Shown here: positions 33,158 to 42,374 of the stretch, in pieces
How positions within the stretch are numbered: the first letter of the stretch is position 1
How the letters are laid out: each line of letters opens with the position of its first letter
Source of the DNA: Neobacillus bataviensis
Lineage (GTDB): Bacteria > Bacillota > Bacilli > Bacillales_B > DSM-18226
NCBI RefSeq assembly: GCF_019969725.1
Contig: NZ_JAHXYW010000002.1
Coordinates: 682,001-746,000 of the forward strand
Direction: 5' to 3'
Length of the DNA stretch: 64,000 nucleotides
Notes under the pieces: generated by a model
The model's database searches: none
Told to the model about the DNA's origin: nothing
Seen by the model: the letters and a program-made list of their open reading frames with translations, nothing else
Position numbers and translations under genes: made by a program

Positions 33158-34774
33158 ATGAATCTAGCTTCCCAAGAGACTGAAACAAGAGGAAAAAATA
33201 CGTATGCTTTTGATGAATTCGTAGAAAAACGTGAAAATCTTGACTGGTACCGTGAAGAACCGTTTTTGCAAAAAGCAGTGAGAAAATTTACCGGGTCCCA
33301 ATTTGAGAAACTCCATGAAAACATTCTTTCTTTCTCACCTACTGTTTCTACAAAATGGAACCAATTAGCTGAACGAATTGCCAGACCAGAGGTTAGGCCA
33401 TATATGCTTCATTATGATGCATTTAATCATCGAATTGATCGCATTGTCCGGCCTATGGAAGTCCATCAATTAGAACGCGGGGTATTTGGGGAAGGTCTTT
33501 TTTCTAGCAAAATGACTCATTGGGAAAGCTTTGTGAAGCGAATGCTGATTCACCAAATTGGCGAAGGCGGAGTTACTTGCCCTCTAACATGTACCCATGG
33601 ATTAGTAGCTCTGTTAGAGCAATTTCCGAATGAAGAATACCCAGAGCTTCAAGAAATTTTGCAGCATACAAAAGAAGGGATAGACGGCGAATTTGCAATT
33701 GGCGCCCAGTTTATGTCAGAAATCCAAGGCGGTTCGGACCTGCCAGCCAATGTTCTTGAGGCCGTCCAGGATGGAAAGAATTATCGCCTATATGGTAATA
33801 AGTTCTTTTGTTCTGCGGCCCATGCGGATTATTCTGTAGTTACTGCCAAAATCTCAGGGACAGATAAAGTCTCTACATTCATTGTTCCTGCTTGGCTCCC
33901 TGGCGATAAGGAAAAAGAAAAACGCAATGGATACGAGATTAACCGGATAAAATGGAAGCTTGGTACCGCCGAATTACCGACTGCCGAAATTCAATACAAT
34001 GGGGCATTGGCCTATCCGATCGGTCATAAAGATAAAGGGATTGCTGTCGCGGTCGGCATTGTTTTGACCTTGTCCCGGCTAGAAATCGGTATTGCCTGTG
34101 CAGGATTTATGCTGCGGGCATCAAGAGAAGCTAGTCTTTACAGCGATTTCCGAACCGTTTTTGGTAAAAAAGTAAATGAATACCCGCTTGCTGCGAGCAA
34201 GCTGAGACGAATCGAAAAAGCTGCAAAGCGTACAACTGCAGGTGCTTTTAAAATCTACGATTTGTTTTTGCGTTTAGAAAAACCTCTTAATCCGGGCATA
34301 AAATCAGATCATCCGATCGAAACCCGGAAACAACTATTTAACTTACGCGAACTTATTTTATTGCAGAAAATTTGTGCCACCAATGAAGGTGCTGAAATAT
34401 TAAGGGATACCATCTCAATGTTTGCCGGGCATGGGGTAATGGAAGAGTTTTCTTCCCTGCCGCGAATTTTTCGTGATGTAGTTGTTAATGAACAATGGGA
34501 AGGCCCGCGCAATCTACTATTAACGCAAATTTATCGTGATCTCCAAAGAGTGGCAGACTGGTATTCTCCTAGAGAATTTGTGAGCAGTGTATTAAAGGGG
34601 GCACATCAAGATTCAATAAAGAAATTCTCTGAACAGCTGGAGCATTTACTGCAAAGTCCTGTTTTAGGAGAAGTAAGCGAGGCTTCAATCGAAGCAGCGG
34701 CTGAATGGGATACATTCTGTGATTCCTTCTTCAAAGCGTATCAGGAAGTGGCACTAACAGAAATCGAACAATAG
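33158..34774 (+). CDS. Acyl-CoA dehydrogenase family protein (AidB-like)
   Basis: A 538-residue flavoprotein, longer than the typical 380-residue acyl-CoA dehydrogenase and matching the AidB-like branch. Seen: TCPLTCTHGLVALLEQ, the FAD/substrate loop QFMSEIQGGSDLPAN, TLSRLEIGIACAGFMLRASREAS, and EQWEGPRNLLLTQIYRDL near the C-terminus. The ATG at 33158 lies seven bases after GAGTGAG; an earlier GTG at 33146 overlaps the ribosome site. The substrate is unknown. The gene is monocistronic with a strong terminator. Confidence 0.82.
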   Translation: MNLASQETETRGKNTYAFDEFVEKRENLDWYREEPFLQKAVRKFTGSQFEKLHENILSFSPTVSTKWNQLAERIARPEVRPYMLHYDAFNHRIDRIVRPMEVHQLERGVFGEGLFSSKMTHWESFVKRMLIHQIGEGGVTCPLTCTHGLVALLEQFPNEEYPELQEILQHTKEGIDGEFAIGAQFMSEIQGGSDLPANVLEAVQDGKNYRLYGNKFFCSAAHADYSVVTAKISGTDKVSTFIVPAWLPGDKEKEKRNGYEINRIKWKLGTAELPTAEIQYNGALAYPIGHKDKGIAVAVGIVLTLSRLEIGIACAGFMLRASREASLYSDFRTVFGKKVNEYPLAASKLRRIEKAAKRTTAGAFKIYDLFLRLEKPLNPGIKSDHPIETRKQLFNLRELILLQKICATNEGAEILRDTISMFAGHGVMEEFSSLPRIFRDVVVNEQWEGPRNLLLTQIYRDLQRVADWYSPREFVSSVLKGAHQDSIKKFSEQLEHLLQSPVLGEVSEASIEAAAEWDTFCDSFFKAYQEVALTEIEQ

Positions 34775-34794
34775 AATTTTAAAAAAATAAATGA

Positions 34795-34836
34795 AGCCTG
34801 ACACCTCTCGAAATGCGATGATGTCAGGCTTTTTTT
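34795..34836 (+). terminator. Acyl-CoA dehydrogenase terminator (GCCTGACACC type)
   Basis: AGCCTGACA / TGTCAGGCT stem followed by TTTTTT. The arms share the GCCTGACACC core with the hairpin at 32124. Confidence 0.88.
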
Positions 34837-34849
34837 AAAGCGCTTACAA
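34835..34849. promoter_or_regulatory. Candidate cre (CcpA) site before the peptide ABC operon
   Basis: The minus strand reads TTGTAAGCGCTTTAA, one position off the cre consensus, with a perfect AAGCGCTT core. It lies about 45 bases before a TTGACA at 34880-34885 whose -10 is unclear. Confidence 0.35.
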
Positions 34850-34990
34850 ATATGGAAGAACTGGATAAAAATTTAATCATTGACAAGTTTCAATAAAAAA
34901 GCAAAAATAATCATATATTGAATTATTGTAAAATTTATTATTTTAAAATACTTCCGTATAGTCAGAAAATACTATTAGGTAGGTGTCAGT

Positions 34991-36004
34991 GTGATAAAAG
35001 AACCTATTCTTCAAATAAAAGACTTAAAGGTATCATTTCAGTCTGGGAAAAAACTTTTACCAGCAGTGGATGGTATCAGTTTTGAATTAAAAGAAGGAGA
35101 AATCCTTGGAATTGTAGGAGAATCAGGGAGCGGTAAGAGTGTTACATCCTTGGCTACGATGGGGCTAATTCCTTCCCCGCCAGGTAAAATCGAAAATGGT
35201 GAAATTATATTCGAAGGTAATGACCTAAAAAACATATCCGAAAAAGAGTGGCGAAAAATCCGCGGAAATCAGATTTCGATGATTTTCCAGGAGCCGATGA
35301 CTTCCTTGAATCCGTTATTTACGGTTGGAAATCAACTGATGGAAGCAATTCGATTACATACAGATCTTTCAAAAAGAGAAGCGATTGTTCGAAGCATCGA
35401 ACTATTAAAGCTGGTCGGGATTCCAAGGGCAGAAGGAATACTAAAGGAGCACCCGCATCAGCTGTCAGGCGGAATGAGACAAAGGGTCATGATAGCCATG
35501 GCGATGGCCTGTAATCCAAGGGTATTGATTGCGGACGAGCCAACAACGGCGCTCGATGTTACGATTCAAGCGCAAATCCTCGCGTTAATGAAGGATTTAA
35601 ATAAAAAAACAAATACTTCCATTATTCTAATTACCCACGATTTGGGCGTAGTAGCGGAAATTTGTGAACGTGTCATTGTTATGTATGCGGGTCAAATTGT
35701 GGAACAGGGTGATGTCAGAAGAATTTTAAAGGATCCACAGCACCCTTACACAAAAGGTTTATTAAAATCAGTTCCTGACTTAAGAGGGAAAAAAGACCGT
35801 CTTTACAGTATTCCGGGAACCGTTCCGACACCGGGGACTGTCCATAAAGGCTGCCGATTTGCCGCAAGATGTGCCGAACAATTCGGGAGATGCCATGTGG
35901 AATCACCAGATTTATTTCATTTGGAAAAAGGCGGACATGAAGTGCGCTGTTTCCTACATACATTGAAGGAGGGGAGTGACCAGCATGTCAGAGTTACTTC
36001 TTGA
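34991..36004 (+). CDS. oppD: Oligopeptide/dipeptide ABC transporter, ATP-binding protein (DppD/OppD)
   Basis: A 337-residue ABC ATPase: Walker A GESGSGKS (near residue 43), signature LSGGMRQRV, Walker [13 protein letters not shown], and the Opp/Dpp-specific C-terminal block with cysteines ([16 protein letters not shown]) that can bind an iron-sulfur cluster in some members. The start is GTG. It is the first gene of a five-gene operon in the order ATPase-ATPase-binding protein-permease-permease, and overlaps oppF by 20 bases. Confidence 0.9.
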   Translation: MIKEPILQIKDLKVSFQSGKKLLPAVDGISFELKEGEILGIVGESGSGKSVTSLATMGLIPSPPGKIENGEIIFEGNDLKNISEKEWRKIRGNQISMIFQEPMTSLNPLFTVGNQLMEAIRLHTDLSKREAIVRSIELLKLVGIPRAEGILKEHPHQLSGGMRQRVMIAMAMACNPRVLIADEPTTALDVTIQAQILALMKDLNKKTNTSIILITHDLGVVAEICERVIVMYAGQIVEQGDVRRILKDPQHPYTKGLLKSVPDLRGKKDRLYSIPGTVPTPGTVHKGCRFAARCAEQFGRCHVESPDLFHLEKGGHEVRCFLHTLKEGSDQHVRVTS

Positions 36005-36953
36005 GGTAAATGGACTTAAAAAATACTTCCCAATCACTGGCGGCGTTTTTGGAAAGAAACAAGGGGAAGTTAAAGCAGTTGATGATGTTTCCTTCTATGT
36101 TAAAAAAGGGGAAACGTTGGGCATCGTTGGTGAAAGCGGCTGCGGAAAATCGACAACCGGCCGATTGCTCATGCGCTTGATTGAAGCGAGTGATGGGCGA
36201 ATTGTTTTTGAAGATAAAGAGATTACAAGAATGTCGAAAACAGATTTAAGGAAAATCCGCAGGGATATTCAAATGGTATTCCAGGATCCCTATGCTTCGT
36301 TAAACCCAAGGCATTCGATTGAGCAGATTTTAGAAGAGCCGTTGATTGTCCATTGCATCGGTACAAAGGAAGAACGCAAAAAACAGGTAAAAGAAATGCT
36401 CGAGGTAGTAGGTTTAAGCAGTTACCATGCCAAGCGATATCCGCACCAATTCAGCGGCGGGCAGCGTCAGCGGATCGGAATTGCCAAAGCATTAATGACA
36501 AAACCAAAGTTGATTATTGCTGATGAGCCTGTATCTGCACTGGATGTTTCCATCCAGGCACAGGTTCTTAACCTAATGAAGGACATACAAGAGGAGTTCC
36601 AACTTACATACATATTTATCGCCCATGATTTAGGTGTAGTGCGTCATATTAGTGATCGGGTAGGTGTAATGTATTTAGGCAGATTAATAGAATTAGCTGA
36701 AAGTGAAGAGCTTTATGAAAATCCAAGACATCCATACACGAAGGCCCTCCTTTCGGCTGTACCAATACCAGATCCAGATTTGAAGAAAAGAACAATTTTA
36801 ATTGAAGGTGAACTGCCAAGCCCGGCAAATCCTCCTTCAGGCTGCGCTTTCCATACTCGATGCTCTCAAGTGATGGATATTTGTAAAACGGCAAGACCTG
36901 CAGAACAAAATCTCAACGGTCATTATGTTGCCTGTCACTTATATAACAAGTGA
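35985..36953 (+). CDS. oppF: Oligopeptide/dipeptide ABC transporter, ATP-binding protein (DppF/OppF)
   Basis: A 322-residue second ATPase subunit: Walker A GESGCGKST, signature FSGGQRQRIG, Walker B LIIADEPVSALD, and the C-terminal cysteine block GCAFHTRCSQVMDIC. ATG at 35985 lies inside the end of oppD, after GGAGGGG, which indicates translational coupling; a GTG at 35976 is an alternative start. The two ATPases form the heterodimeric motor of the importer. Confidence 0.9.
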   Translation: MSELLLEVNGLKKYFPITGGVFGKKQGEVKAVDDVSFYVKKGETLGIVGESGCGKSTTGRLLMRLIEASDGRIVFEDKEITRMSKTDLRKIRRDIQMVFQDPYASLNPRHSIEQILEEPLIVHCIGTKEERKKQVKEMLEVVGLSSYHAKRYPHQFSGGQRQRIGIAKALMTKPKLIIADEPVSALDVSIQAQVLNLMKDIQEEFQLTYIFIAHDLGVVRHISDRVGVMYLGRLIELAESEELYENPRHPYTKALLSAVPIPDPDLKKRTILIEGELPSPANPPSGCAFHTRCSQVMDICKTARPAEQNLNGHYVACHLYNK

Positions 36954-36995
36954 TAGTCAGCATTCATGATATAAAAAAGAATTAGGGGGTAAGAA

Positions 36996-38618
36996 ATGCT
37001 TATGAAGAAAAAGTCTTTTAAACTGCTGTTGATTTCACTTTTAGCCATCAGTATGTTTTTAGTTGGCTGCAGCAGCAAAACGAATAATGAATCAGGCGGC
37101 AAGAAGGAGCCTGCTTCTGGCAACAGCTCGAAGAAGGATACACTTGTATACGGTCGCGGTGGAGATTCCACTTCTCTTGACCCTATTACAACTACTGAGG
37201 GTGAAGCCTTCAAAGTAACCGAAAATATTTATGAAACATTGTTGCAGTATGGTGATCAAGATACGACTGTTAATCCTGGACTTGCTGAAAAGTGGGAAGT
37301 TTCTCCTGATGGATTAACTTACACCTTCCATCTTCGTCAAGGAGTAAAGTTCCATGACGGAACTGATTTTAATGCAGATGCAGTAGTATTTAACTTTGAC
37401 CGCTGGATGAACGGCGATTCTGACAAATTCCCTTATTACACAATGTTTGGCGGATATAAAAAAGATGAGGGCCACGTTATTAAAGAAGTAAAAGCAGTCG
37501 ATGCAAATACTGTTCAATTTGTATTAAAGCGTCCACAAGCTCCGTTCTTAAAGAACCTAGCGATGTCTCCATTCGGAATTGCCAGCCCAACAGCTGTGAA
37601 AAAATGGGGCGACGATTTCAGAAGCCATCCGGTTGGAACAGGACCATTCAAATTTGTTGAGTGGAAACAAAATGATACCATTACTCTCGAAAAGAACCCT
37701 GACTACTGGCAAAAAGGTCTTCCTAAGTTAAACAAAGTCATTTTCCGTGTAATTCCTGAAAACACTGCACGTCTAAATGCTCTTGCCAACGGTGAGATTG
37801 ACGTAATGGATGGATTAAACAATTCAGATGAAGCAACTGTTAAGGGCAACGACAAGCTTCAAGTAATCGAACGTCCTTCAATGAACGTTGGGTATATTGG
37901 TTTAACAACGACTCGCAAACCATTCGATAACAAGCTTGTTCGCCAAGCGATCAACTATGCTATCGATAAGAAAGCGATCATTGATGCATTCTATGGCGGT
38001 AAAGCACTTCCAGCCGTTAACCCAATGCCTCCTTCTATTGAAGGATATGACCAAGACATTCAGCCATACCCATATGATTTAGAAAAAGCAAAATCATTAT
38101 TGAAAGAAGCTGGCTACGAAAAAGGTTTCTCAATTGATTTATGGGCAATGCCTGTAGCACGTCCATATATGCCAGAAGCTCAAAAAGTTGCTGAGGTTAT
38201 TCAAGAAAGCTTGAGCAAGATTGGTGTTAAAGCAAAAATCCAATCTGTTGAATGGGCAACATACCTAGACAAAGCGGCAAAAGGCGAGTTTGATATGTTC
38301 ATGCTCGGATGGACAGGCGACAATGGAGATCCTGATAACTTCCTTTATACTTTACTAGATAAAGATAGCATTGGAAGCAATAACTACTCCTATTACAGCA
38401 ATGATGCCCTTCATGATGTATTGATTAAAGCTCAAACTGAAACTGATCAAGCAAAACGTAACGATCTATACAAGCAAGCTCAAGAAATCATCCATGATGA
38501 TGCTCCATGGGTACCACTTGTTCACTCAACACCATTGTTAGCCGCCTCTAAGGATGTAGTAAATTATTTACCACACCCAACAGGCTCTGAAGCTCTGACA
38601 AAAGTAGATTTTAAATAA
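36996..38618 (+). CDS. Peptide ABC transporter substrate-binding lipoprotein (family 5)
   Basis: A 540-residue extracellular solute-binding protein, family 5 (OppA/DppA). The lipoprotein signal peptide ends in the lipobox LVGC with Cys25 as lipid anchor, followed by a Ser/Lys-rich linker. The mature part has the SBP_bac_5 layout: TVNPGLAEKWEVSPDGLTYTFHLRQGVKFHDG, GTGPFKF, and DNGDPDNFLYTLLD. It delivers peptides (or similar solutes) to the permease pair. AGGGGGT precedes the ATG. Confidence 0.9.
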   Translation: MLMKKKSFKLLLISLLAISMFLVGCSSKTNNESGGKKEPASGNSSKKDTLVYGRGGDSTSLDPITTTEGEAFKVTENIYETLLQYGDQDTTVNPGLAEKWEVSPDGLTYTFHLRQGVKFHDGTDFNADAVVFNFDRWMNGDSDKFPYYTMFGGYKKDEGHVIKEVKAVDANTVQFVLKRPQAPFLKNLAMSPFGIASPTAVKKWGDDFRSHPVGTGPFKFVEWKQNDTITLEKNPDYWQKGLPKLNKVIFRVIPENTARLNALANGEIDVMDGLNNSDEATVKGNDKLQVIERPSMNVGYIGLTTTRKPFDNKLVRQAINYAIDKKAIIDAFYGGKALPAVNPMPPSIEGYDQDIQPYPYDLEKAKSLLKEAGYEKGFSIDLWAMPVARPYMPEAQKVAEVIQESLSKIGVKAKIQSVEWATYLDKAAKGEFDMFMLGWTGDNGDPDNFLYTLLDKDSIGSNNYSYYSNDALHDVLIKAQTETDQAKRNDLYKQAQEIIHDDAPWVPLVHSTPLLAASKDVVNYLPHPTGSEALTKVDFK

Positions 38619-38621
38619 TAA

Positions 38622-38661
38622 TTAACAAAAGGGGAGGGAGCATTGCCTCCCCTTTTGTTAA
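38622..38661 (+). terminator. Intra-operon hairpin after the binding-protein gene
   Basis: A perfect 16-bp inverted repeat, TTAACAAAAGGGGAGG (38622-38637) and its complement (38646-38661), in the gap between the binding protein and the first permease. The T-run is part of the stem. It probably stabilises or partly terminates the upstream mRNA, so that the binding protein is made in excess over the permeases. Confidence 0.75.
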
Positions 38662-38691
38662 CGAATCAGTTTTAACAAAGAGGTGATAAAA

Positions 38692-39699
38692 TTGTTTACA
38701 TACACGGTTCGACGTTTATTTTCATTAATACCGGTTTTGTTCGGGATGACTTTAGTTGTTTTTGGCATTATTCATGCCATCCCGGGAAATCCTGCGCAGG
38801 TTATCCTTGGTCAAAGGGCAACAAAAGAAGCCATTGCCGTATTATCGAAACAACTGGGGTTGGACAGGCCTTGGTACATACAATACGTGGACTATATTAA
38901 TAAACTATTACATGGGGATTTAGGGACTTCACTCCGTACAAGGGGGCCGATAAACCATGAAGTATGGCCATTTTTAGCGGCCACAATCGAACTCACAGTC
39001 GTTGCAATGGTAATTGCTATCATCATTGGTGTAAATGCAGGGATTATTAGTGCTTGGTTTTCGAAATCCTGGTTCGATTATGTCGCAATGGTCCTTGCAC
39101 TAATTGGGGTTTCACTACCGATTTTCTGGCTTGGTTTAATGATGCAATGGGGCTTTGCAAATGAATTAGGCTGGCTCCCGACAACTGGAAGAGAAAATGT
39201 CAGGGATCCCGTCTCGGCCATTACCAATCTCTATTTAATAGATACGCTCATACAGGGAAGATTTGACCAATTTGGTACTGTTATCAAGCATTTGATCCTG
39301 CCAAGCTTTGCTCTTGCGACCATTCCAATGGCAATTATTGCAAGAATGACACGTGCAACGATGCTTGAGGTTATGAGATCTGATTATGTCCGAACTGCTA
39401 GAGCAAAAGGTCTTAGAATGTTTTGGGTTGTTTACAAACACTCTTTAAAAAATGCTGTAATCCCAGTACTTACCGTCATTGGTTTGCAAACAGGACTTCT
39501 ATTAGGCGGTGCGATTCTGACGGAAACAATCTTTGGCTGGCCGGGAATTGGGCGATATTTATACGATGCAATTGGTTATCGCGATTATCCAGTTATTCAA
39601 TCCGGGATATTAATTATTGCAGCAATCTTTGTCCTAATAAATTTAATCGTGGATCTATTATATGTTTTTGTTGATCCAAGAATTAAATATACGAAATAG
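38692..39699 (+). CDS. Peptide ABC transporter permease (DppB/OppB)
   Basis: A 335-residue permease with six membrane helices. It has the N-terminal OppB block RRLFSLIPVLFGMTLVVFGIIHAIPGNPA and the cytoplasmic EAA loop YVRTARAKGLRMFWVVYKHSLKNAVIPVLT that contacts the ATPases. TTG at 38692 is preferred because AAAGAGG lies eight bases upstream; the GTG at 38683 overlaps that site. Confidence 0.88.
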   Translation: MFTYTVRRLFSLIPVLFGMTLVVFGIIHAIPGNPAQVILGQRATKEAIAVLSKQLGLDRPWYIQYVDYINKLLHGDLGTSLRTRGPINHEVWPFLAATIELTVVAMVIAIIIGVNAGIISAWFSKSWFDYVAMVLALIGVSLPIFWLGLMMQWGFANELGWLPTTGRENVRDPVSAITNLYLIDTLIQGRFDQFGTVIKHLILPSFALATIPMAIIARMTRATMLEVMRSDYVRTARAKGLRMFWVVYKHSLKNAVIPVLTVIGLQTGLLLGGAILTETIFGWPGIGRYLYDAIGYRDYPVIQSGILIIAAIFVLINLIVDLLYVFVDPRIKYTK

Positions 39700-39711
39700 G
39701 GGGGATTACTA

Positions 39712-40611
39712 GTGGCTGAACTTGTAAAAAACACAGCAGATATCACAATAAGAGCTGCCGAAGAAAAGCTGACACCTCCATGGAAGGAGGCTTGGCAATC
39801 CTTCTATAAAAATAAATTAGCCGTAATTGGCTTAGGAATTGTCATCTTTTTTATCATATTAGCCATCGCCGCGCCATGGATCGCGCCGTATAGCTTTAAA
39901 GGTCAAGTATTGTCCGAGCGGATGCAGGCTCCATCATCCAAGCATTGGTTCGGCACAGATGACTTTGGCCGGGATATTTTTTCGCGGGTTGTATATGGTG
40001 CGAGAATTTCTTTATGGGTCGGGTTTTTCTCAGTATTAGGATCTGTAGTAGTCGGAACCTTTCTTGGAATTGTGGCTGGATATTATGGACGCTGGATTGA
40101 TAATATCATATCTCGTATCTTTGATATTATGCTGGCTTTTCCGAGTATTCTTTTGGCGATTGCGGTTGTGTCTATCCTTGGACCATCCTTGCAAAATGCC
40201 CTTATTGCCATTGCGGTTATCAATATTCCTAACTTTGGCCGGCTTGTTAGGTCTAAGGTGTTAAGTGTAAAGCAAGAAGAGTATATAATGTCAGCCCGTG
40301 CAGTTGGTATGAAAGATGCACGGATCCTTTTCCGTCATATTTTACCAAATAGTATTTCCCCAGTAATTGTTCAGGCGACCCTGGCTATTGCGACTGCTAT
40401 TATTGAGGCAGCTGCCCTGGGCTTTCTAGGATTAGGTGCACAGCCTCCTACACCAGAGTGGGGGAAAATGCTGGCGGATTCAAAAAACTACATTACACAA
40501 GCACCGTGGACATTGATTTTTCCAGGTCTAGCCATTATGCTGACCGTCCTTGGATTCAACTTAATGGGCGATGGCCTGCGTGATGTGCTAGATCCGAAAA
40601 TGAAGCAATAA
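39712..40611 (+). CDS. Peptide ABC transporter permease (DppC/OppC)
   Basis: A 299-residue permease with an N-terminal OppC segment (WQSFYKNKLAVIGLGIVIF), the conserved HWFGTDDFGRDIFSRVVYGARISL, and the EAA loop YIMSARAVGMKDARILFRHILPNSI. It starts with GTG after GGGGGG. It is the last gene of the operon and ends in a terminator. Confidence 0.9.
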   Translation: MAELVKNTADITIRAAEEKLTPPWKEAWQSFYKNKLAVIGLGIVIFFIILAIAAPWIAPYSFKGQVLSERMQAPSSKHWFGTDDFGRDIFSRVVYGARISLWVGFFSVLGSVVVGTFLGIVAGYYGRWIDNIISRIFDIMLAFPSILLAIAVVSILGPSLQNALIAIAVINIPNFGRLVRSKVLSVKQEEYIMSARAVGMKDARILFRHILPNSISPVIVQATLAIATAIIEAAALGFLGLGAQPPTPEWGKMLADSKNYITQAPWTLIFPGLAIMLTVLGFNLMGDGLRDVLDPKMKQ

Positions 40612-40616
40612 ACTTT

Positions 40617-40645
40617 GAGACTCCGTGTGGGGTCTCTTCTTTTTT
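40617..40645 (+). terminator. Terminator of the peptide ABC operon
   Basis: GAGACTCC / GGGGTCTC stem (one G-U pair) followed by TTCTTTTTT. Confidence 0.8.
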
Positions 40646-40657
40646 GGGATATCGAAT

Positions 40658-40842
40658 CGTTTATAGAATGGGGTATTAAATTTGTAGAATGTATCTTATT
40701 AAATTGTAGAATGTACCCGTAAATTTGTAGAATGCATTGGCAATTGTAGAATGCGCCTTCAATATTGTAGAATGTGGGCTTAAATTTGTAGAATGTACCT
40801 TAATAATTTGTAGAAAGTATCCAGAAATTTGTAGAATTGTTC
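40658..40842. repeat. Nine-unit array with a 21-bp period, core TTGTAGAATG (array A)
   Basis: The core TAGAATG (or one-base variants) starts at 40664, 40685, 40707, 40728, 40747, 40768, 40789, 40811 and 40832. Spacings are 21, 22, 21, 19, 21, 21, 22 and 21. The flanks are mostly ATTTG or AATTG on the left; the other half of each unit is variable. The array fills most of the gap between the peptide operon and the aroK-aroD gene, ending about 80 bases before its start codon. Confidence 0.85.
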
Positions 40843-40920
40843 AGCTTTAAGGCTTATAATTGAAAAAAATTCAGAAAAATCACTTCAACTTATTGCATAG
40901 TCGTAGGGGGATCGAAAAAA

Positions 40921-42192
40921 TTGGATATTGATCGTGAAAAAAGCATTGTGTTTATCGGATTCATGGGTGCTGGGAAAACAACGATAGGTAAACTAGTAGC
41001 ACAAAAACTGAATCGAGAATTTATCGATATTGATGAAGAGATTGAAAAGGAATTTAATATACCTGTATCGCAGATATTTAAGGAATTTGGAGAAAAGGTA
41101 TTTAGGGACAAGGAAAAAAGTTTAATTACGAGTTTGAGCCAGCAAAAGAATGTAATAATATCTGTTGGTGGGGGAGCATTCTTACAGGAAGAGATTAAAA
41201 AGGTTTGTTTATCTTCCTCCATAGTAATTTTTCTAGATATAGCTTTTGAGAGCTGGAAGGAACGATTAAACTTAATTATTGATAGCCGGCCAGTTTTGCA
41301 AGGGAAATCAATTGAGGAAATGCAAGAGCTTTTTTACAATAGGCAAAAAGTTTATGCAGATCATCATTTGAAAATTCAAACCGATAATAAAAATCCAGAG
41401 GAAATTGCAAACCAACTCTTAGAGAAAATGAAAAAAACAATAACTATTAAAGGTCTTACAATTGGGGAAGGGACACCAAAAATCTGTACGCCGATGGTGG
41501 GGAGGTCAGTATCAGAATTAATAGATGAAGCATTACATATTAAAACAATTGATGCAGATATTGTTGAGTGGCGGGTCGACTTTTTTGAAGAGGTAGAAGA
41601 TTTTTTGAAGGTAAAAGAAGCTCTTAAGGAAATCCGAGGTATCCTGCCAAAGGTTCCGCTAATCTTTACATTTAGAAGTGAAAGAGAAGGTGGAGAAAAG
41701 GAATTAAGTAATCAAACCTACTTAGAATTAAACAAAGCGGCTGCGCAAACCAGATTAGTTGATATCATTGATGTTGAGCTGTTCAATGATGAAGGTATTA
41801 TAAAATCCTTAATTGAAACAGCACACTCAAATGATGTGTTCGTCATCATTTCTAATCATGATTTTGAAAAAACACCTCCCAAGGATGAAATCGTGTCACG
41901 ATTACGTAAAGCACAGGAGCTAGGCGGAGATATCCCGAAAATAGCGGTAATGCCAAGAAACACAGGAGACGTGTTAACCCTATTAGATGCAACCAACTCA
42001 ATGAAAGAACTTTATGCCAATACGCCGATTATTACCATGTCGATGGCTGGTCAGGGTGTTATCAGCCGAATAGCAGGTGAGGTGTTTGGATCTGCAATTA
42101 CATTTGGAGCTGCTAAAAAGGCATCCGCACCTGGGCAGGTACCGGTGAATGACTTACGCAAGGTCTTGGAAATCCTGCATTCAAATTTATAA
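40921..42192 (+). CDS. aroK-aroD: Bifunctional shikimate kinase / type I 3-dehydroquinate dehydratase
   Basis: A 423-residue fusion of two shikimate-pathway enzymes. Residues 1-168 are shikimate kinase: Walker A GFMGAGKTT (13-21), IDIDEEIE, Arg62, GGG at 83-85 and the Arg123 lid. Residues 171-423 are type I dehydroquinase with every active-site residue at a constant offset of 170 from the Salmonella enzyme: Glu216, Glu256, His313, Lys340 (Schiff base), Arg383, Gln406. The enzymes catalyse steps 5 and 3. The start is TTG about eight bases after TAGGGGGAT. It ends in a terminator and is separate from argC. Confidence 0.92.
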   Translation: MDIDREKSIVFIGFMGAGKTTIGKLVAQKLNREFIDIDEEIEKEFNIPVSQIFKEFGEKVFRDKEKSLITSLSQQKNVIISVGGGAFLQEEIKKVCLSSSIVIFLDIAFESWKERLNLIIDSRPVLQGKSIEEMQELFYNRQKVYADHHLKIQTDNKNPEEIANQLLEKMKKTITIKGLTIGEGTPKICTPMVGRSVSELIDEALHIKTIDADIVEWRVDFFEEVEDFLKVKEALKEIRGILPKVPLIFTFRSEREGGEKELSNQTYLELNKAAAQTRLVDIIDVELFNDEGIIKSLIETAHSNDVFVIISNHDFEKTPPKDEIVSRLRKAQELGGDIPKIAVMPRNTGDVLTLLDATNSMKELYANTPIITMSMAGQGVISRIAGEVFGSAITFGAAKKASAPGQVPVNDLRKVLEILHSNL

Positions 42193-42203
42193 ATATTAGG
42201 ATG

Positions 42204-42237
42204 AAAGAAAGTGCCCTGTCTGGTACTTTCTTTTTTT
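42204..42237 (+). terminator. aroK-aroD terminator
   Basis: GAAAGTGCC / GGTACTTTC stem followed by seven T residues. Confidence 0.85.
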
Positions 42238-42265
42238 GTTGGCAATTGCATAAAAGTTGTATAAT
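42237..42265 (+). promoter_or_regulatory. Candidate upstream argC promoter (P1)
   Basis: TTGTTG (42237-42242), a 17-base spacer and TATAAT (42260-42265). The start site would be near 42272, just before the cre site. Confidence 0.4.
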
Positions 42266-42278
42266 CTTACAAGAAAAA

Positions 42279-42293
42279 ATGAAAGCGTTTTCA
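42279..42293 (+). promoter_or_regulatory. cre (CcpA-binding) site in the argC leader
   Basis: ATGAAAGCGTTTTCA matches the cre consensus WTGNAANCGNWNNCW at every defined position. It lies just downstream of P1 and about 100 bases upstream of the start of P2. Confidence 0.6.
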
Positions 42294-42345
42294 AAATTTT
42301 TCTTAATAATTTTCAATAAAAACGGAAAATTGAGCAATTTTTCCG

Positions 42346-42374
42346 TTGAATAATTATATATATGTATGTATAAT
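42346..42374 (+). promoter_or_regulatory. Main argC promoter (P2)
   Basis: TTGAAT (42346-42351), a 17-base spacer and a perfect TATAAT (42369-42374). Confidence 0.7.

Noticed and set aside
40658..40842. CRISPR array
   Set aside because: The period is 21 bp with a 10-bp core and AT-rich, non-unique filler; CRISPR needs repeats of 23-40 bp with spacers of similar size, and no cas gene is near.
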